DNA from: Ktedonobacteraceae bacterium
GTDB lineage: Bacteria; Chloroflexota; Ktedonobacteria; Ktedonobacterales; Ktedonobacteraceae
Direction of reading: 5' to 3'
Length of the DNA stretch: 64,000 nt
NCBI GenBank assembly: GCA_035653615.1
Contig: DASRBN010000025.1
Location: forward strand, 62,001 to 126,000
Numbering within the stretch: the first letter of the stretch is position 1; each line of letters opens with the position of its first letter. Both the position numbers and the translations under genes were made by a program. A model generated the notes under the pieces. The model searched no databases and was not told where the DNA came from. It saw nothing but the letters and a program-made list of their open reading frames with translations. This document shows, piece by piece, positions 1-7,901 of this stretch.

Positions 1-506
1 CCTGCCAGTTCGATGGCGTCTTGCCGGGTACTATTTGAATTGGCGATAATCTTCGTCGCGCGTTGCAGGCTGCGTATGGTAAATGTACGATGGTACGCCC
101 GCTTTGAACGGGTTAGCACCTCTGGAAAGCGTAAAAATGCCAGGTCATGCAGGGTCACGACACCGGCGCAGCTCTGTGGCAAGAATTCAGGCAAAACGTT
201 AGCCGGCGAATGCAGGACATCGATGCGCTTCTGGCGAAGGATTGATGGAAGGGTAAATTGTTCCCATGCCACTCGTGCTACCGGCTTTGATTCGGGCCAT
301 GCTACAGGAATGTAGGTAATCTGGGGGTGAGCGGCCAGCTCTTTCAAACGCTCTACCACCGCCTGCCCGTTGACAAAAACAGTATATTCATGCTCGCCAG
401 GCTGCCGCGCCAACTCTATCAACAGCGAACGGATGTAGCGGCTGATACCACCGTTACGATAGTTCTCGCTGAAAGATAGCAATTGAGCGTTAATACCGAT
501 GCGCAT
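1..506 (-). CDS. Glycosyltransferase family 4, N-terminal part (cut by window edge)
   Basis: Translating the minus strand from the ATG at 506 gives 168 codons with no stop before the left edge. The protein begins MRIGINAQLL, followed by NGGISRYIRSLL, and contains HSPANVLPEFLP and VVTLHDLAFL. This is the N-terminal Rossmann domain typical of GT4/GT-B enzymes, which move a sugar from a nucleotide-sugar donor, often onto a polysaccharide or lipid acceptor at the inner face of the membrane. A good ribosome site (GAGGAGAC) precedes the ATG. The donor-binding half is outside the window, so substrate cannot be judged. Class is clear; specific function unknown. Confidence 0.85.
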   Translation of the reverse strand, partial: MRIGINAQLLSFSENYRNGGISRYIRSLLIELARQPGEHEYTVFVNGQAVVERLKELAAHPQITYIPVAWPESKPVARVAWEQFTLPSILRQKRIDVLHSPANVLPEFLPQSCAGVVTLHDLAFLRFPEVLTRSKRAYHRTFTIRSLQRATKIIANSNSTRQDAIELA

Positions 507-634
507 GTCTGACTTGTCTCCTCATGGCTGTATAACGTCCCTATAATTCGCTTGGTAACAGCGCTATGCCCTTCAGTTATGTGCTTATCTACCGGAATGA
601 AACCGTTTGCGCAACCCTCTTTTTACTGTACGTG

Positions 635-1552
635 TCATTGTAAACGTCGCCATAAAAGCTGGTTCTCCTGGAAGACCGGGGCGATTTCATTGGCGGTATA
701 CAGTGTACTCAAAGCTGATTGCAGCGTTGTGTTATATAACACGTACTGTGACAGAGTGCTGATTTCAGCCCCAAGAGCAGTAGCAACAGAACTCAAGATA
801 GCGGCCCCTGTACGGGCATCTCCATTGCTCAAGGCGAAGCGTATCTGATCGAGAATGGCTTCCAGGCGAGCGGCCATGTAGTCGATGGCGTGATTGGCTT
901 GCCCGGCAGATGTGGCGATGGCACCGTGTCCTGCAACTATTTGCTTAAACGATTCTACACGCGTTTTCAGCGTGGCCAGGGTCATAAGTCCTGCCTGTAC
1001 ATCTGTATAAAAGGGGATACGATGCTTATCGAGAATCTCAGGTATGAGAAAGGCATCGCCGGTGAACAGTGTTTCGCCGAAAGCTACGCCTACCTGTTCG
1101 GTGCTATGCCCCGGTAAAGAGATCACCTCTACGGGAATATCATCCACTACCTGTTCGTTGCCGGCAAGGATGACATCGGCAGGGCAAGGTTTGGCGAGCA
1201 GGAATTTATGTTGAAGTTCGCGCGGTGGCTGCGCGCCGCTGAAGAGATAGAGCGGCTCCAGGATTGGCCCGGCCATTACTGAGGCTTCCACACGAGTGGC
1301 ATAGACTTTGAGCCCGGTCTGCCGCACCAGGTAGTGCGCGCCTCCGAAGTGGTCAGCGTGCGCGTGTGTCACCAGTAGAGCGGTGGGCGTAAGATTGAGC
1401 CTCTTCAATTGATTCAAGATATCGCGGCCAGCATCCTTATCCATGCCGCTATCGATGACGAGGCAGCGTCCGTCGCGAACAATGACACCAATATTGGCTC
1501 CGCCTTGAATAACCCAGACGTTTTCGTGCAATTGTATGAGTTGTACTCCCAT
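635..1552 (-). CDS. Metallo-beta-lactamase-fold hydrolase
   Basis: 305 aa. The motif THAHADH (about residues 62-68) is the H-x-H-x-D-H zinc signature of the metallo-beta-lactamase superfamily. LPGHSTEQVG and LFTGDAFL supply the later His and Asp ligands, and AGHGA near residue 208 the last His. The C-terminal ~90 residues are helical and resemble the tail found in glyoxalase-II-like and related MBL hydrolases. Such enzymes hydrolyse thioesters, lactones or similar bonds in the cytoplasm; the substrate here cannot be told. The ribosome site before the ATG is weak. It follows the glycosyltransferase divergently from the VOC gene and shows no operon partner. Confidence 0.85.
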   Translation of the reverse strand: MGVQLIQLHENVWVIQGGANIGVIVRDGRCLVIDSGMDKDAGRDILNQLKRLNLTPTALLVTHAHADHFGGAHYLVRQTGLKVYATRVEASVMAGPILEPLYLFSGAQPPRELQHKFLLAKPCPADVILAGNEQVVDDIPVEVISLPGHSTEQVGVAFGETLFTGDAFLIPEILDKHRIPFYTDVQAGLMTLATLKTRVESFKQIVAGHGAIATSAGQANHAIDYMAARLEAILDQIRFALSNGDARTGAAILSSVATALGAEISTLSQYVLYNTTLQSALSTLYTANEIAPVFQENQLLWRRLQ

Positions 1553-1765
1553 TTTTTACCAACTTCTAGCTGTATGAGTGCAGGTCTGCATGGTTCTTTG
1601 CATATTTTCCCTACTTTATCACATCCTCGCTTCCATTCCAGATTGCAGGCGCACCTTAGTAAGAGTTCGCTATCACATCTGGTATACTTCTCAGGAGAAG
1701 TGGAAAATGTGCTGGCTCTCGTCTTTTAAAGAGCGTGGCATCGTTCAACCAGGAGGTGAAAAGAT

Positions 1766-2188
1766 ATGTTACATTGTACGCCATTTCTGTTATTTGACGG
1801 CAACTGTGCAGAGGCAATGACCTTTTACCACCAGTGTCTTGGTGGAGAGTTAACGCTGACCAGGCTTGGCGATACTCCGATGAAAGACCAGTTCCCGCCA
1901 GAAAAGCACAACCGGATGATCAATGCGCATCTCAAAAGTGGCGCTCTTGAATTTTCTGCTACCGACTGGATGGCTTCTCCTACATTTGAACCAAAACAAG
2001 GGAATACATACGCAATCTTTGTTATTGGTGGCGCATATGATGAGCTGAAAGCAGTATTTGACAAGCTGGCCGAAGGAGCAGAAAAGTCAAGGTTTCAAGA
2101 ATTGCATGATATGCCATTTGGAACGTATGGACAGTTTTATGATAAATATGGTGTTCAGTGGATTTTCAAGGGGGATAAAAGAGCGTAG
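1766..2188 (+). CDS. PhnB-like VOC family protein
   Basis: 140 aa, the usual length of PhnB/YjdN-type proteins of the vicinal oxygen chelate fold. It begins with LHCTPFLLFDGNCAEAMTFY, has HNRMINAHLK in the middle and ends with FGTYGQFYDKYGVQWIF, which is the family's closing strand pattern. PhnB-like proteins are often annotated as 3-demethylubiquinone methyltransferase-like or glyoxalase-like, but most have no proven reaction. A strong ribosome site, AGGAGGTG, stands 8 nt before the ATG. It is probably a single-gene unit ending before the AI-2E permease gene. Function is not assignable beyond the fold. Confidence 0.85.
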   Translation: MLHCTPFLLFDGNCAEAMTFYHQCLGGELTLTRLGDTPMKDQFPPEKHNRMINAHLKSGALEFSATDWMASPTFEPKQGNTYAIFVIGGAYDELKAVFDKLAEGAEKSRFQELHDMPFGTYGQFYDKYGVQWIFKGDKRA

Positions 2189-2268
2189 CGCTGTCACTAA
2201 GATTCAATATTGCCCGTGTACACCTTAAGGAGACATAAAACACATATATTGCGTAGGAAAATGCTGGC

Positions 2269-3444
2269 ATGTTATCTCGCCCTAATGAGCCCGGCATCTT
2301 AAAAGGCAATGAATCCCTCACTACCTGGGTCAAACGGCTCGTCATTTCGCTGACCATTCTGGCCTGGCTCGCGCTTGCTGCTATCTTCATCTGGGCGATT
2401 GGACAGATTTTTCGCGCTTTTGTGCTGGCACTGCTTGGGGCGACGATTGCTACCGTCGTGTATCCTCTCGTGCGCTGGCTCGAGCATAAAATAGCACGTC
2501 CATGGGCTGTGACGATTGTCTATATCATCGTCTTCTGTTTGCTGGGCGCCCTGCTTTATTACCTTATCAATACGATCATTATCCAGGTGATGGGATTTAT
2601 CCACTATATCCAGGCCATCATCAACTCTAATGGGGCCGGCCCTATTCAGCCCGTGTTAAAGACGCTTCAACGCCTGGGCATTTCTCAAAATCAGATCCGC
2701 TCATTTGAACAAAACCTGGTTACTCAATTGCAGGGCATCCTGGGCAATATCATCCCACTGCTGAGCAATGTCTTTGATATCATCCTCGACATTGTCCTCA
2801 TTGTTCTGCTCAGTATCTATTTCTTGCTTGTCGGGCCGCGCATTGTGCATTGGCTGCGCACAGGTACACCTGTACAGATACGCGGCGGCACGAATTTTCT
2901 GCTGGATACGTTAGAGCGGGTCATCGGTGGGAACTTTCGCGGAACGTTTATTCTCGGTGTAGTGCTTGGGGTCTACATAGGTATTGGCGCCTACTTCATC
3001 GGTGTTCCATTTCCCTTCCTGTTGGGGTCCATCGCCTTTGTGATGGAATTCATTCCGGTGCTTGGTTTCTATATCACAGCTATTACTGCCGTTCTTTTTG
3101 GCTTGACTCATGGGTGGATCACGGGTCTCATTACGTTAGGATTTGTCATCCTGGGCCAGGCGCTTGAGGGAGAGATACTGGCGCCACGCATTGTAGGCCA
3201 TACCATTGGTATTCATCCCATTCTCATCATTGTTGCGCTGATTGCCGGCGTGCAGCTCTTCGGCATCCTGGGCGCATTCTACTCTGGGCCTGTAACCGGG
3301 CTGATCCAGTCAATATTTTTGGCTGTCTGGCATGCCTGGAAAGAGAGGCACCCCGAGCAATTCCCAAAGGAACAGCTTGATCTCTCCAAACCAGGGCACG
3401 AGGTAAGTCCCAACGCGGGAGATACAGGGGGAAAACCTGGCTAA
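2269..3444 (+). CDS. AI-2E family transporter (PF01594-type permease)
   Basis: 391 aa membrane protein with about eight hydrophobic segments: two near residues 25-60, one near 80-105, one near 170-195, and a C-terminal block from about 220 to 360. Phrases such as FPFLLGSIAFVMEFIPVLGFYITAI and a glycine-rich ILGQALEGEILAPRIVG segment are typical of the AI-2E transporter family. Members export AI-2 or act as Na+/H+ antiporters; which applies cannot be read from sequence. The last 30 residues are a charged cytoplasmic tail. The ribosome site before the ATG is weak, so the start is not certain. Confidence 0.85.
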   Translation: MLSRPNEPGILKGNESLTTWVKRLVISLTILAWLALAAIFIWAIGQIFRAFVLALLGATIATVVYPLVRWLEHKIARPWAVTIVYIIVFCLLGALLYYLINTIIIQVMGFIHYIQAIINSNGAGPIQPVLKTLQRLGISQNQIRSFEQNLVTQLQGILGNIIPLLSNVFDIILDIVLIVLLSIYFLLVGPRIVHWLRTGTPVQIRGGTNFLLDTLERVIGGNFRGTFILGVVLGVYIGIGAYFIGVPFPFLLGSIAFVMEFIPVLGFYITAITAVLFGLTHGWITGLITLGFVILGQALEGEILAPRIVGHTIGIHPILIIVALIAGVQLFGILGAFYSGPVTGLIQSIFLAVWHAWKERHPEQFPKEQLDLSKPGHEVSPNAGDTGGKPG

Positions 3445-3577
3445 TCTGGAACAAAGACCCGGGTGCGTCCCTACGGCAACCGTATTCATCCCCGTCACTT
3501 GATTTCAGGTGGTAAAGTACTTAGTGGAAGTATCTCCGCTGAAGTTGTATGTTTGCTGCAAGCAAGGGGGTTCAGAT

Positions 3578-4828
3578 ATGCAGTCACCCAGGAGATCCAG
3601 GAGTAAAGCTCTCGTTATAGCTCTTGGTGTACTCGTCGCCAGTCTGCTGGTCGCTACCTTTGCATACCGGGTAGCTGCCACGCGCGTAACGCAGGCCTCT
3701 CCGGCCACAACGCCTACTTCGCCAGTCACAGTGCCATCACCGACCATCCCTCCCACTGCTACATCTGCTGTCATGCCCACGCTTACTCCTACTGCCGTGC
3801 CAACTCTCGCTCCCACCACGAACCCTGCTAAGATACTCGGTATTGATAGCGTCCCTCCACAAACGATGCCGGGCCTTTCATGGATACGCTTAGGCTATCC
3901 CACGTGCGGCCAGGGTGTTAGTGGAACCGCGCTCCAGCAAAAAATACAGGGCCTGCATGCGCAGGGCATCCATGTTCTGCTTGTAACCTGCCAGTCGCCC
4001 AATCCCTCTCATCTGTTAGATACAAAGCCGCTACAGGATGTGGCCCATAGTGGCGCGGATGCTGTGGAATGTGGCAACGAGCAGATGAAGTACAACCCGC
4101 CTCTGACCGCCTATGTCTCACCGGACGCTTTCGCCAGGTTCTATGATCTCTGCCAGCGGCTCGTACATGCTGTACAACCCAATATCCCGGTATTGATGGG
4201 CTCCCTTGATCCCCATGTTGGCGGCATAGATTACGCGCCACTTGTTGCCCAGGCCAACTATCTTAATCAAATGCAGTATGCCATGAATACGTCGGTACAT
4301 CCTGGGGGGAACTGGAGTTGGCGCTCGCATGCCATCGGCCTCATCGACAGCTGGCATAATGGCTATCCCAACCAGTACACCAATAGCCTGTACGGGTTAT
4401 TTGTCTTCTGGGCGCAGCAATTTGGTGTCGATCTCAATAGCGGCGCGCTGGGCAAGCATATCTGGGTGGTGGAGGGCACAGGCTGCTTCAACGGCTGCGG
4501 TATTGATCCCTACAGTCCCTATCAGGTAGCAGTCTCGCATATCCTGACCTTGATTACCGACGTGCAGACAACGATGCGCTATGGCGTGCCGTTCTTCTAC
4601 TTTAAGACGCAGGATTTTGTCACCGAAGGCGAATTGTGGCCAATGGGCGTTTTCAATTTGCGAGGTCAGGCCAAGCCATTGCGCCAGGACCTGCCAGTAG
4701 GAGCCCGCACGCTCGTCATGACCTGCGCGGGCCAGCAAGTCACGGTATTCTATCAACCAACCTTACTGTTAAAACTCTACAGCGGTTGTACCCTGCCGGC
4801 AAACTATATTGCTATCCTGACGAGTTGA
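3578..4828 (+). CDS. Membrane-anchored glycosidase-like (TIM-barrel) protein
   Basis: 416 aa from the ATG at 3578, chosen because AAGGGGG lies 8 nt before it. A longer reading from 3509 adds 23 residues with no ribosome site. Residues about 11-30 are one membrane segment or uncleaved signal, followed by a Thr/Pro/Ser linker to about residue 85 and then a globular extracellular domain. Two acidic residues sit in clan GH-A-like places: Glu168 in the motif CGNEQ and Glu299 in VVEGTGC, which would be acid/base and nucleophile of a retaining glycosidase. Cysteine pairs fit an exported protein. The family was not recognised with certainty; the glycosidase role is inferred. Confidence 0.6.
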   Translation: MQSPRRSRSKALVIALGVLVASLLVATFAYRVAATRVTQASPATTPTSPVTVPSPTIPPTATSAVMPTLTPTAVPTLAPTTNPAKILGIDSVPPQTMPGLSWIRLGYPTCGQGVSGTALQQKIQGLHAQGIHVLLVTCQSPNPSHLLDTKPLQDVAHSGADAVECGNEQMKYNPPLTAYVSPDAFARFYDLCQRLVHAVQPNIPVLMGSLDPHVGGIDYAPLVAQANYLNQMQYAMNTSVHPGGNWSWRSHAIGLIDSWHNGYPNQYTNSLYGLFVFWAQQFGVDLNSGALGKHIWVVEGTGCFNGCGIDPYSPYQVAVSHILTLITDVQTTMRYGVPFFYFKTQDFVTEGELWPMGVFNLRGQAKPLRQDLPVGARTLVMTCAGQQVTVFYQPTLLLKLYSGCTLPANYIAILTS

Positions 4829-4850
4829 ACCCTGGGGGAAATAGGGATGT

Positions 4851-4870
4851 AGGGACAGTGGCTTGTCCCT
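4851..4870. repeat. Short inverted repeat AGGGACA...TGTCCCT
   Basis: Seven-base arms separated by 6 nt in the gap between the glycosidase-like gene and the cupin gene. The same AGGGACA/TGTCCCT arms recur at 50384-50411, and a related GTAGGGAC/GTCCCTAC pair is at 27957-27988. It may act as a weak transcript-end hairpin or be a dispersed repeat. Confidence 0.5.
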
Positions 4871-5025
4871 GTCCTCGTCCACAGGTGCATGTATTAGGAA
4901 ATGCAGGGATAGGGCCAGGTGTCTGTAACTATGTTACAATCATAGCAAATTTTATTGGTTGCGCTACATTAGCGAAAATATCGAGCGCTGTCAAGAAGAG
5001 AATCGGATAGGATCGGAAGCTTTAC

Positions 5026-5406
5026 ATGGCTATCATCCATTATATTGGCAACAGGGAAAATGATGAATATCGCTGGCAGGGTGTGCCGGTGCGATCTTAT
5101 GGGCCGGAAAATAGCGGCGCCGACCGTGCCACGCGCCAGGTACTCATCGGCGCTGACGAAAACGCTCCCAATTTTCACATGCGTTACTTCGCCGTCCAGC
5201 CGGGTGGTCATACCTCGCTGGACCAGCATCCACACGACCATGGCGTCTATATCCTGCATGGGCGCGCCAGGCTTTTTGCAGGTGGCGAAGAATACGCACT
5301 TCATCCAGGGGATGTTGTCTACATTCCCGGCAACGAGGTACACCAGTTCTTCACAGTTGGCGAGGACCCATTTGGTTTCCTCTGCGTTGTGCCGGCAAAG
5401 CGATAA
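5026..5406 (+). CDS. Small cupin-domain protein
   Basis: 126 aa single-domain cupin. Cupin motif 1 is seen as LDQHPHDHGVYILHGRARLF (metal ligands His, His and a later His) and motif 2 as LHPGDVVYIPGNEVHQF. Single cupins of this size are usually metal-binding isomerases, dioxygenases or sensors. The stop is only 6 nt before the next ATG, so it is co-transcribed with the zinc-dependent dehydrogenase. The pair suggests joint action on a sugar or polyol, but the substrate is unknown. Confidence 0.85.
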   Translation: MAIIHYIGNRENDEYRWQGVPVRSYGPENSGADRATRQVLIGADENAPNFHMRYFAVQPGGHTSLDQHPHDHGVYILHGRARLFAGGEEYALHPGDVVYIPGNEVHQFFTVGEDPFGFLCVVPAKR

Positions 5407-5412
5407 GGGCCC

Positions 5413-6435
5413 ATGTTAGCCGTCGAATATCATAGCAATTCGGATATACGCCTTGTCGAACTACCCGTACCCGAAGTTGGCGCGGGCGAATTGCTCCTAC
5501 AACTGCGGGCCTGCGGCATTTGTGCCAGCGACGTGATGGAATGGTACATGAAACCACGCGCTCCCCTCTATCCAGGGCATGAGCCTGTCGGAGTTATAGC
5601 AGCGGTGGGCGAGGGGGTCGAGCAGTTCACTCCCGGCCAGCGTGTCTTCATCCATCACCACGTGCCCTGCATGGTCTGTCACTATTGCCAGCGTGGTTCC
5701 TATTCACAATGTGCAACCTTTCGCTCCACACGCCTTTATCCCGGTGGGCTGGCCGAATATATTCGCGTTCCTGCCCAGAACGTCCAGCTTGATGTACTTC
5801 CCTTACCAGTCAATCTTTCATTTGAGGCAGCAACGTTGATAGAACCATTGGCATGCTGTATTCGGGGTATCGACCGCGCGATGATTCGACCGGGAGACAG
5901 CGTCCTTGTACTGGGAGCGGGCAGCAATGGTATCCTGCTGGCACAACTCGCCCAGCAGCGTGGCGCGTCTCGCGTCATCATCGTCGATCCCATCCCTTAC
6001 CGTCGGCAGCATGCCCTGAATGTTGGCATCGATTACGCCTTTGATTCCGAACCCGGTATTCTGATGAATCAAGTGTACGAGGTGAACGATGGGCGCAAGC
6101 CGGATATTGTGATCGTGACACCTTCCAGTATCCGCGCCATGCAGCAAGGGATAGCATTAGCGGGCGCGGGCGGAACTGTACTGCTCTTCGCGCCGCCGCC
6201 GCCTACCGAGGTGCTTCCTATCACCCCCAACGCCCTCTTTTTTCAAGAGATCACGTTACGCACCAGCTATTCCTCCGGCCCTTACGAGACAAGATTAGCC
6301 CTGGAATTGCTAAAAACGGGGCGTATTCGAGCGGAAACGGTCATTACCCATCGTTTCCCGTTGAAAGATGCTGCCCAGGCGTTTCAACTGGTGGCAAGGC
6401 CGGGGGACGCGTTGAAAGTGGTGATTCTACCTTGA
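5413..6435 (+). CDS. Zinc-dependent medium-chain alcohol/polyol dehydrogenase
   Basis: 340 aa MDR-family oxidoreductase. The GroES-like part has the catalytic zinc Cys in CGICASD and His/Glu in PGHEPVG. The structural zinc cysteines appear in CMVCHYCQRGSYSQC, with the four-Cys spacing of the sorbitol/threonine dehydrogenase branch. The Rossmann fold begins at VLVLGAGSNGILLAQLA (about residues 164-180). Such enzymes oxidise a secondary alcohol or polyol with NAD(P)+. Translation is likely linked to the upstream cupin gene. Substrate cannot be assigned. Confidence 0.88.
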   Translation: MLAVEYHSNSDIRLVELPVPEVGAGELLLQLRACGICASDVMEWYMKPRAPLYPGHEPVGVIAAVGEGVEQFTPGQRVFIHHHVPCMVCHYCQRGSYSQCATFRSTRLYPGGLAEYIRVPAQNVQLDVLPLPVNLSFEAATLIEPLACCIRGIDRAMIRPGDSVLVLGAGSNGILLAQLAQQRGASRVIIVDPIPYRRQHALNVGIDYAFDSEPGILMNQVYEVNDGRKPDIVIVTPSSIRAMQQGIALAGAGGTVLLFAPPPPTEVLPITPNALFFQEITLRTSYSSGPYETRLALELLKTGRIRAETVITHRFPLKDAAQAFQLVARPGDALKVVILP

Positions 6436-6461
6436 AGACACGCTTTGCTTTTGCTAATTTC

Positions 6462-7193
6462 TTATTTCACCCAGATCGGCATCTCATCATGATCAATGCC
6501 AAAGTGGTGCGCCACTTCGTGCAATACCGTGCGCCGCACCTGTTCGCGAATACGGTCGGGGTTCCAGCGGCAATATCTCTCAATGGGGTGCTGGTAAATC
6601 GTGATGATCTCCGGCCCTCCGATGCGACCATAGGCAGTCAAGGGCACGCCTTCGTAGAGTCCCAGCAGCGTGTAGCCGTGTTTCACGCCCACGCGCCGCA
6701 ATAGCTCTTCGTCCGGTTCGCTTTCTACTCGTACCAGCACGTTCTTCATCTGCTCGTGAAACTCTTCAGGGATTGAGGCCAGCGCCTGTTCAACCAGTTG
6801 CTCAAATGGAACCTGGTCGTCCTCTTCACCCTCTTCCATCATCTCTCCAGCTTGTGCCTGCTCAACTACGGGCGCGTTATGTGCCTCAGTTTCATTATCC
6901 ATCCATGAACCTACCTTGGGGTCGTGCGTATTGCCACGCCGGAAGAAGAGAACTCCCAGGTAGCCGGAAAGTATCGCCAGGAAGAGCAGCAGTAAGCCGG
7001 GGCCAACGTCAAAATGGTTGTTGAGGTAGAAGCTCAGCAGGATCAGCGCGATCAGGAAGCACATTATGGCAAAGAAGTAGCGCGAGCGGTGGTCTTTTTC
7101 GTGAACTGGCAGCTCATCATCAGCGGGTATTTCGCCTACCTCGTCCAATTCTTCATCGTCGTGTTCTTCTTCACTGAGTTCCATTTCAGGCAT
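6462..7193 (-). CDS. Zincin-like metallopeptidase family protein with membrane anchor
   Basis: 243 aa. The N-terminal ~35 residues are strongly acidic, followed by two hydrophobic segments (about 38-58 and 64-84), another acidic linker and a C-terminal domain of about 120 residues. That domain carries HEVAHHFGIDHDE, an H-E-x-x-H zinc motif with a third His, as in the PF06262 'possible zinc metallopeptidase' family. Family members are usually stand-alone ~120-aa proteins, so the anchored form is notable. The active site would face the cytoplasm if both segments span the membrane as a hairpin. The P-loop kinase gene lies 2 nt upstream in the same direction. Confidence 0.8.
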   Translation of the reverse strand: MPEMELSEEEHDDEELDEVGEIPADDELPVHEKDHRSRYFFAIMCFLIALILLSFYLNNHFDVGPGLLLLFLAILSGYLGVLFFRRGNTHDPKVGSWMDNETEAHNAPVVEQAQAGEMMEEGEEDDQVPFEQLVEQALASIPEEFHEQMKNVLVRVESEPDEELLRRVGVKHGYTLLGLYEGVPLTAYGRIGGPEIITIYQHPIERYCRWNPDRIREQVRRTVLHEVAHHFGIDHDEMPIWVK

Positions 7194-7195
7194 AG

Positions 7196-7663
7196 CTATT
7201 GGACCTCGTTCTTTTCCCGTGCCCGCACTTCAAAACCGGAGTTCTCGGCTATATGTACATCATATAACGTATCGAACCCTTCCGCATAGGTAGGTGACGC
7301 CAGTTTGCTCGCCGTGACGTAAATTGCCACGTCCGGTACCCTGGCCTTCCCCTCGCGTGTCTTATTGCGCTCCAGGCTCGAACGCGTGTTGGATTCAAAA
7401 TAATAGCCGATTACTTCGGCCCCATACTCGTGTCCGAGACGAATGAGCGGCTCGCGGTCCACGGGTGTTGGATTGGTATTATCCACCACGACCGATTGTC
7501 CGGCTTTCAGAGCCTCTTCAACCAGCTGCATTTGCCTGCGACCAGGTTTCTTATTGTTGTGCAGCAAATCCTTGCTCACGTGTATGTGCGTTGTCTCAAA
7601 ATGCTGGTGATAAAACGTGCTCTTACCAGATGCTTGCAATCCTATGAAGATAATCAATTCCAT
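7196..7663 (-). CDS. AAA_33-type P-loop kinase (polynucleotide-kinase-like)
   Basis: 155 aa. Walker A is GLQASGKST at residues 8-16. VVVDNTNPT matches the second conserved block of the T4 PNK-like kinases, and the helix RSSLERNKTREGKARVPD holds the lid arginines. These small kinases phosphorylate nucleic-acid 5'-OH ends, gluconate-like small molecules or nothing yet known. It ends 2 nt before the metallopeptidase gene, so both form one operon. Which substrate it uses is not visible. Confidence 0.85.
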   Translation of the reverse strand: MELIIFIGLQASGKSTFYHQHFETTHIHVSKDLLHNNKKPGRRQMQLVEEALKAGQSVVVDNTNPTPVDREPLIRLGHEYGAEVIGYYFESNTRSSLERNKTREGKARVPDVAIYVTASKLASPTYAEGFDTLYDVHIAENSGFEVRAREKNEVQ

Positions 7664-7792
7664 GCCCTATTGTACCTTCTGGAAGCAAGCATCAGCTTGC
7701 CCTTCGCAAGCTTACATTTTACAATAAAAGAAAGACGCGCTAAGGCGTAACGGAACGAGCGGATTGAAGGCGTTAGTATAGGGAGAATATCG

Positions 7793-7798
7793 TATAAT
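7793..7798 (+). promoter_or_regulatory. Candidate -10 box before transketolase
   Basis: A perfect TATAAT lies about 100 nt before the transketolase ATG. There is no good -35 box at the normal distance (TTAGTA is 14 nt away, TTGAAG 23 nt), so the promoter call is tentative. The 7664-7901 gap otherwise holds only small GC-rich inverted repeats. Confidence 0.35.
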
Positions 7799-7901
7799 AA
7801 ATGGGCGTATGACTGAGCGTTCGAAGCTGATTTCAACGCTTGAACGCCCGAAGCGCGAGGGCGGCATTCAACGCCCTTAAAATTTTAAGAGGAGTGTGTA
7901 G

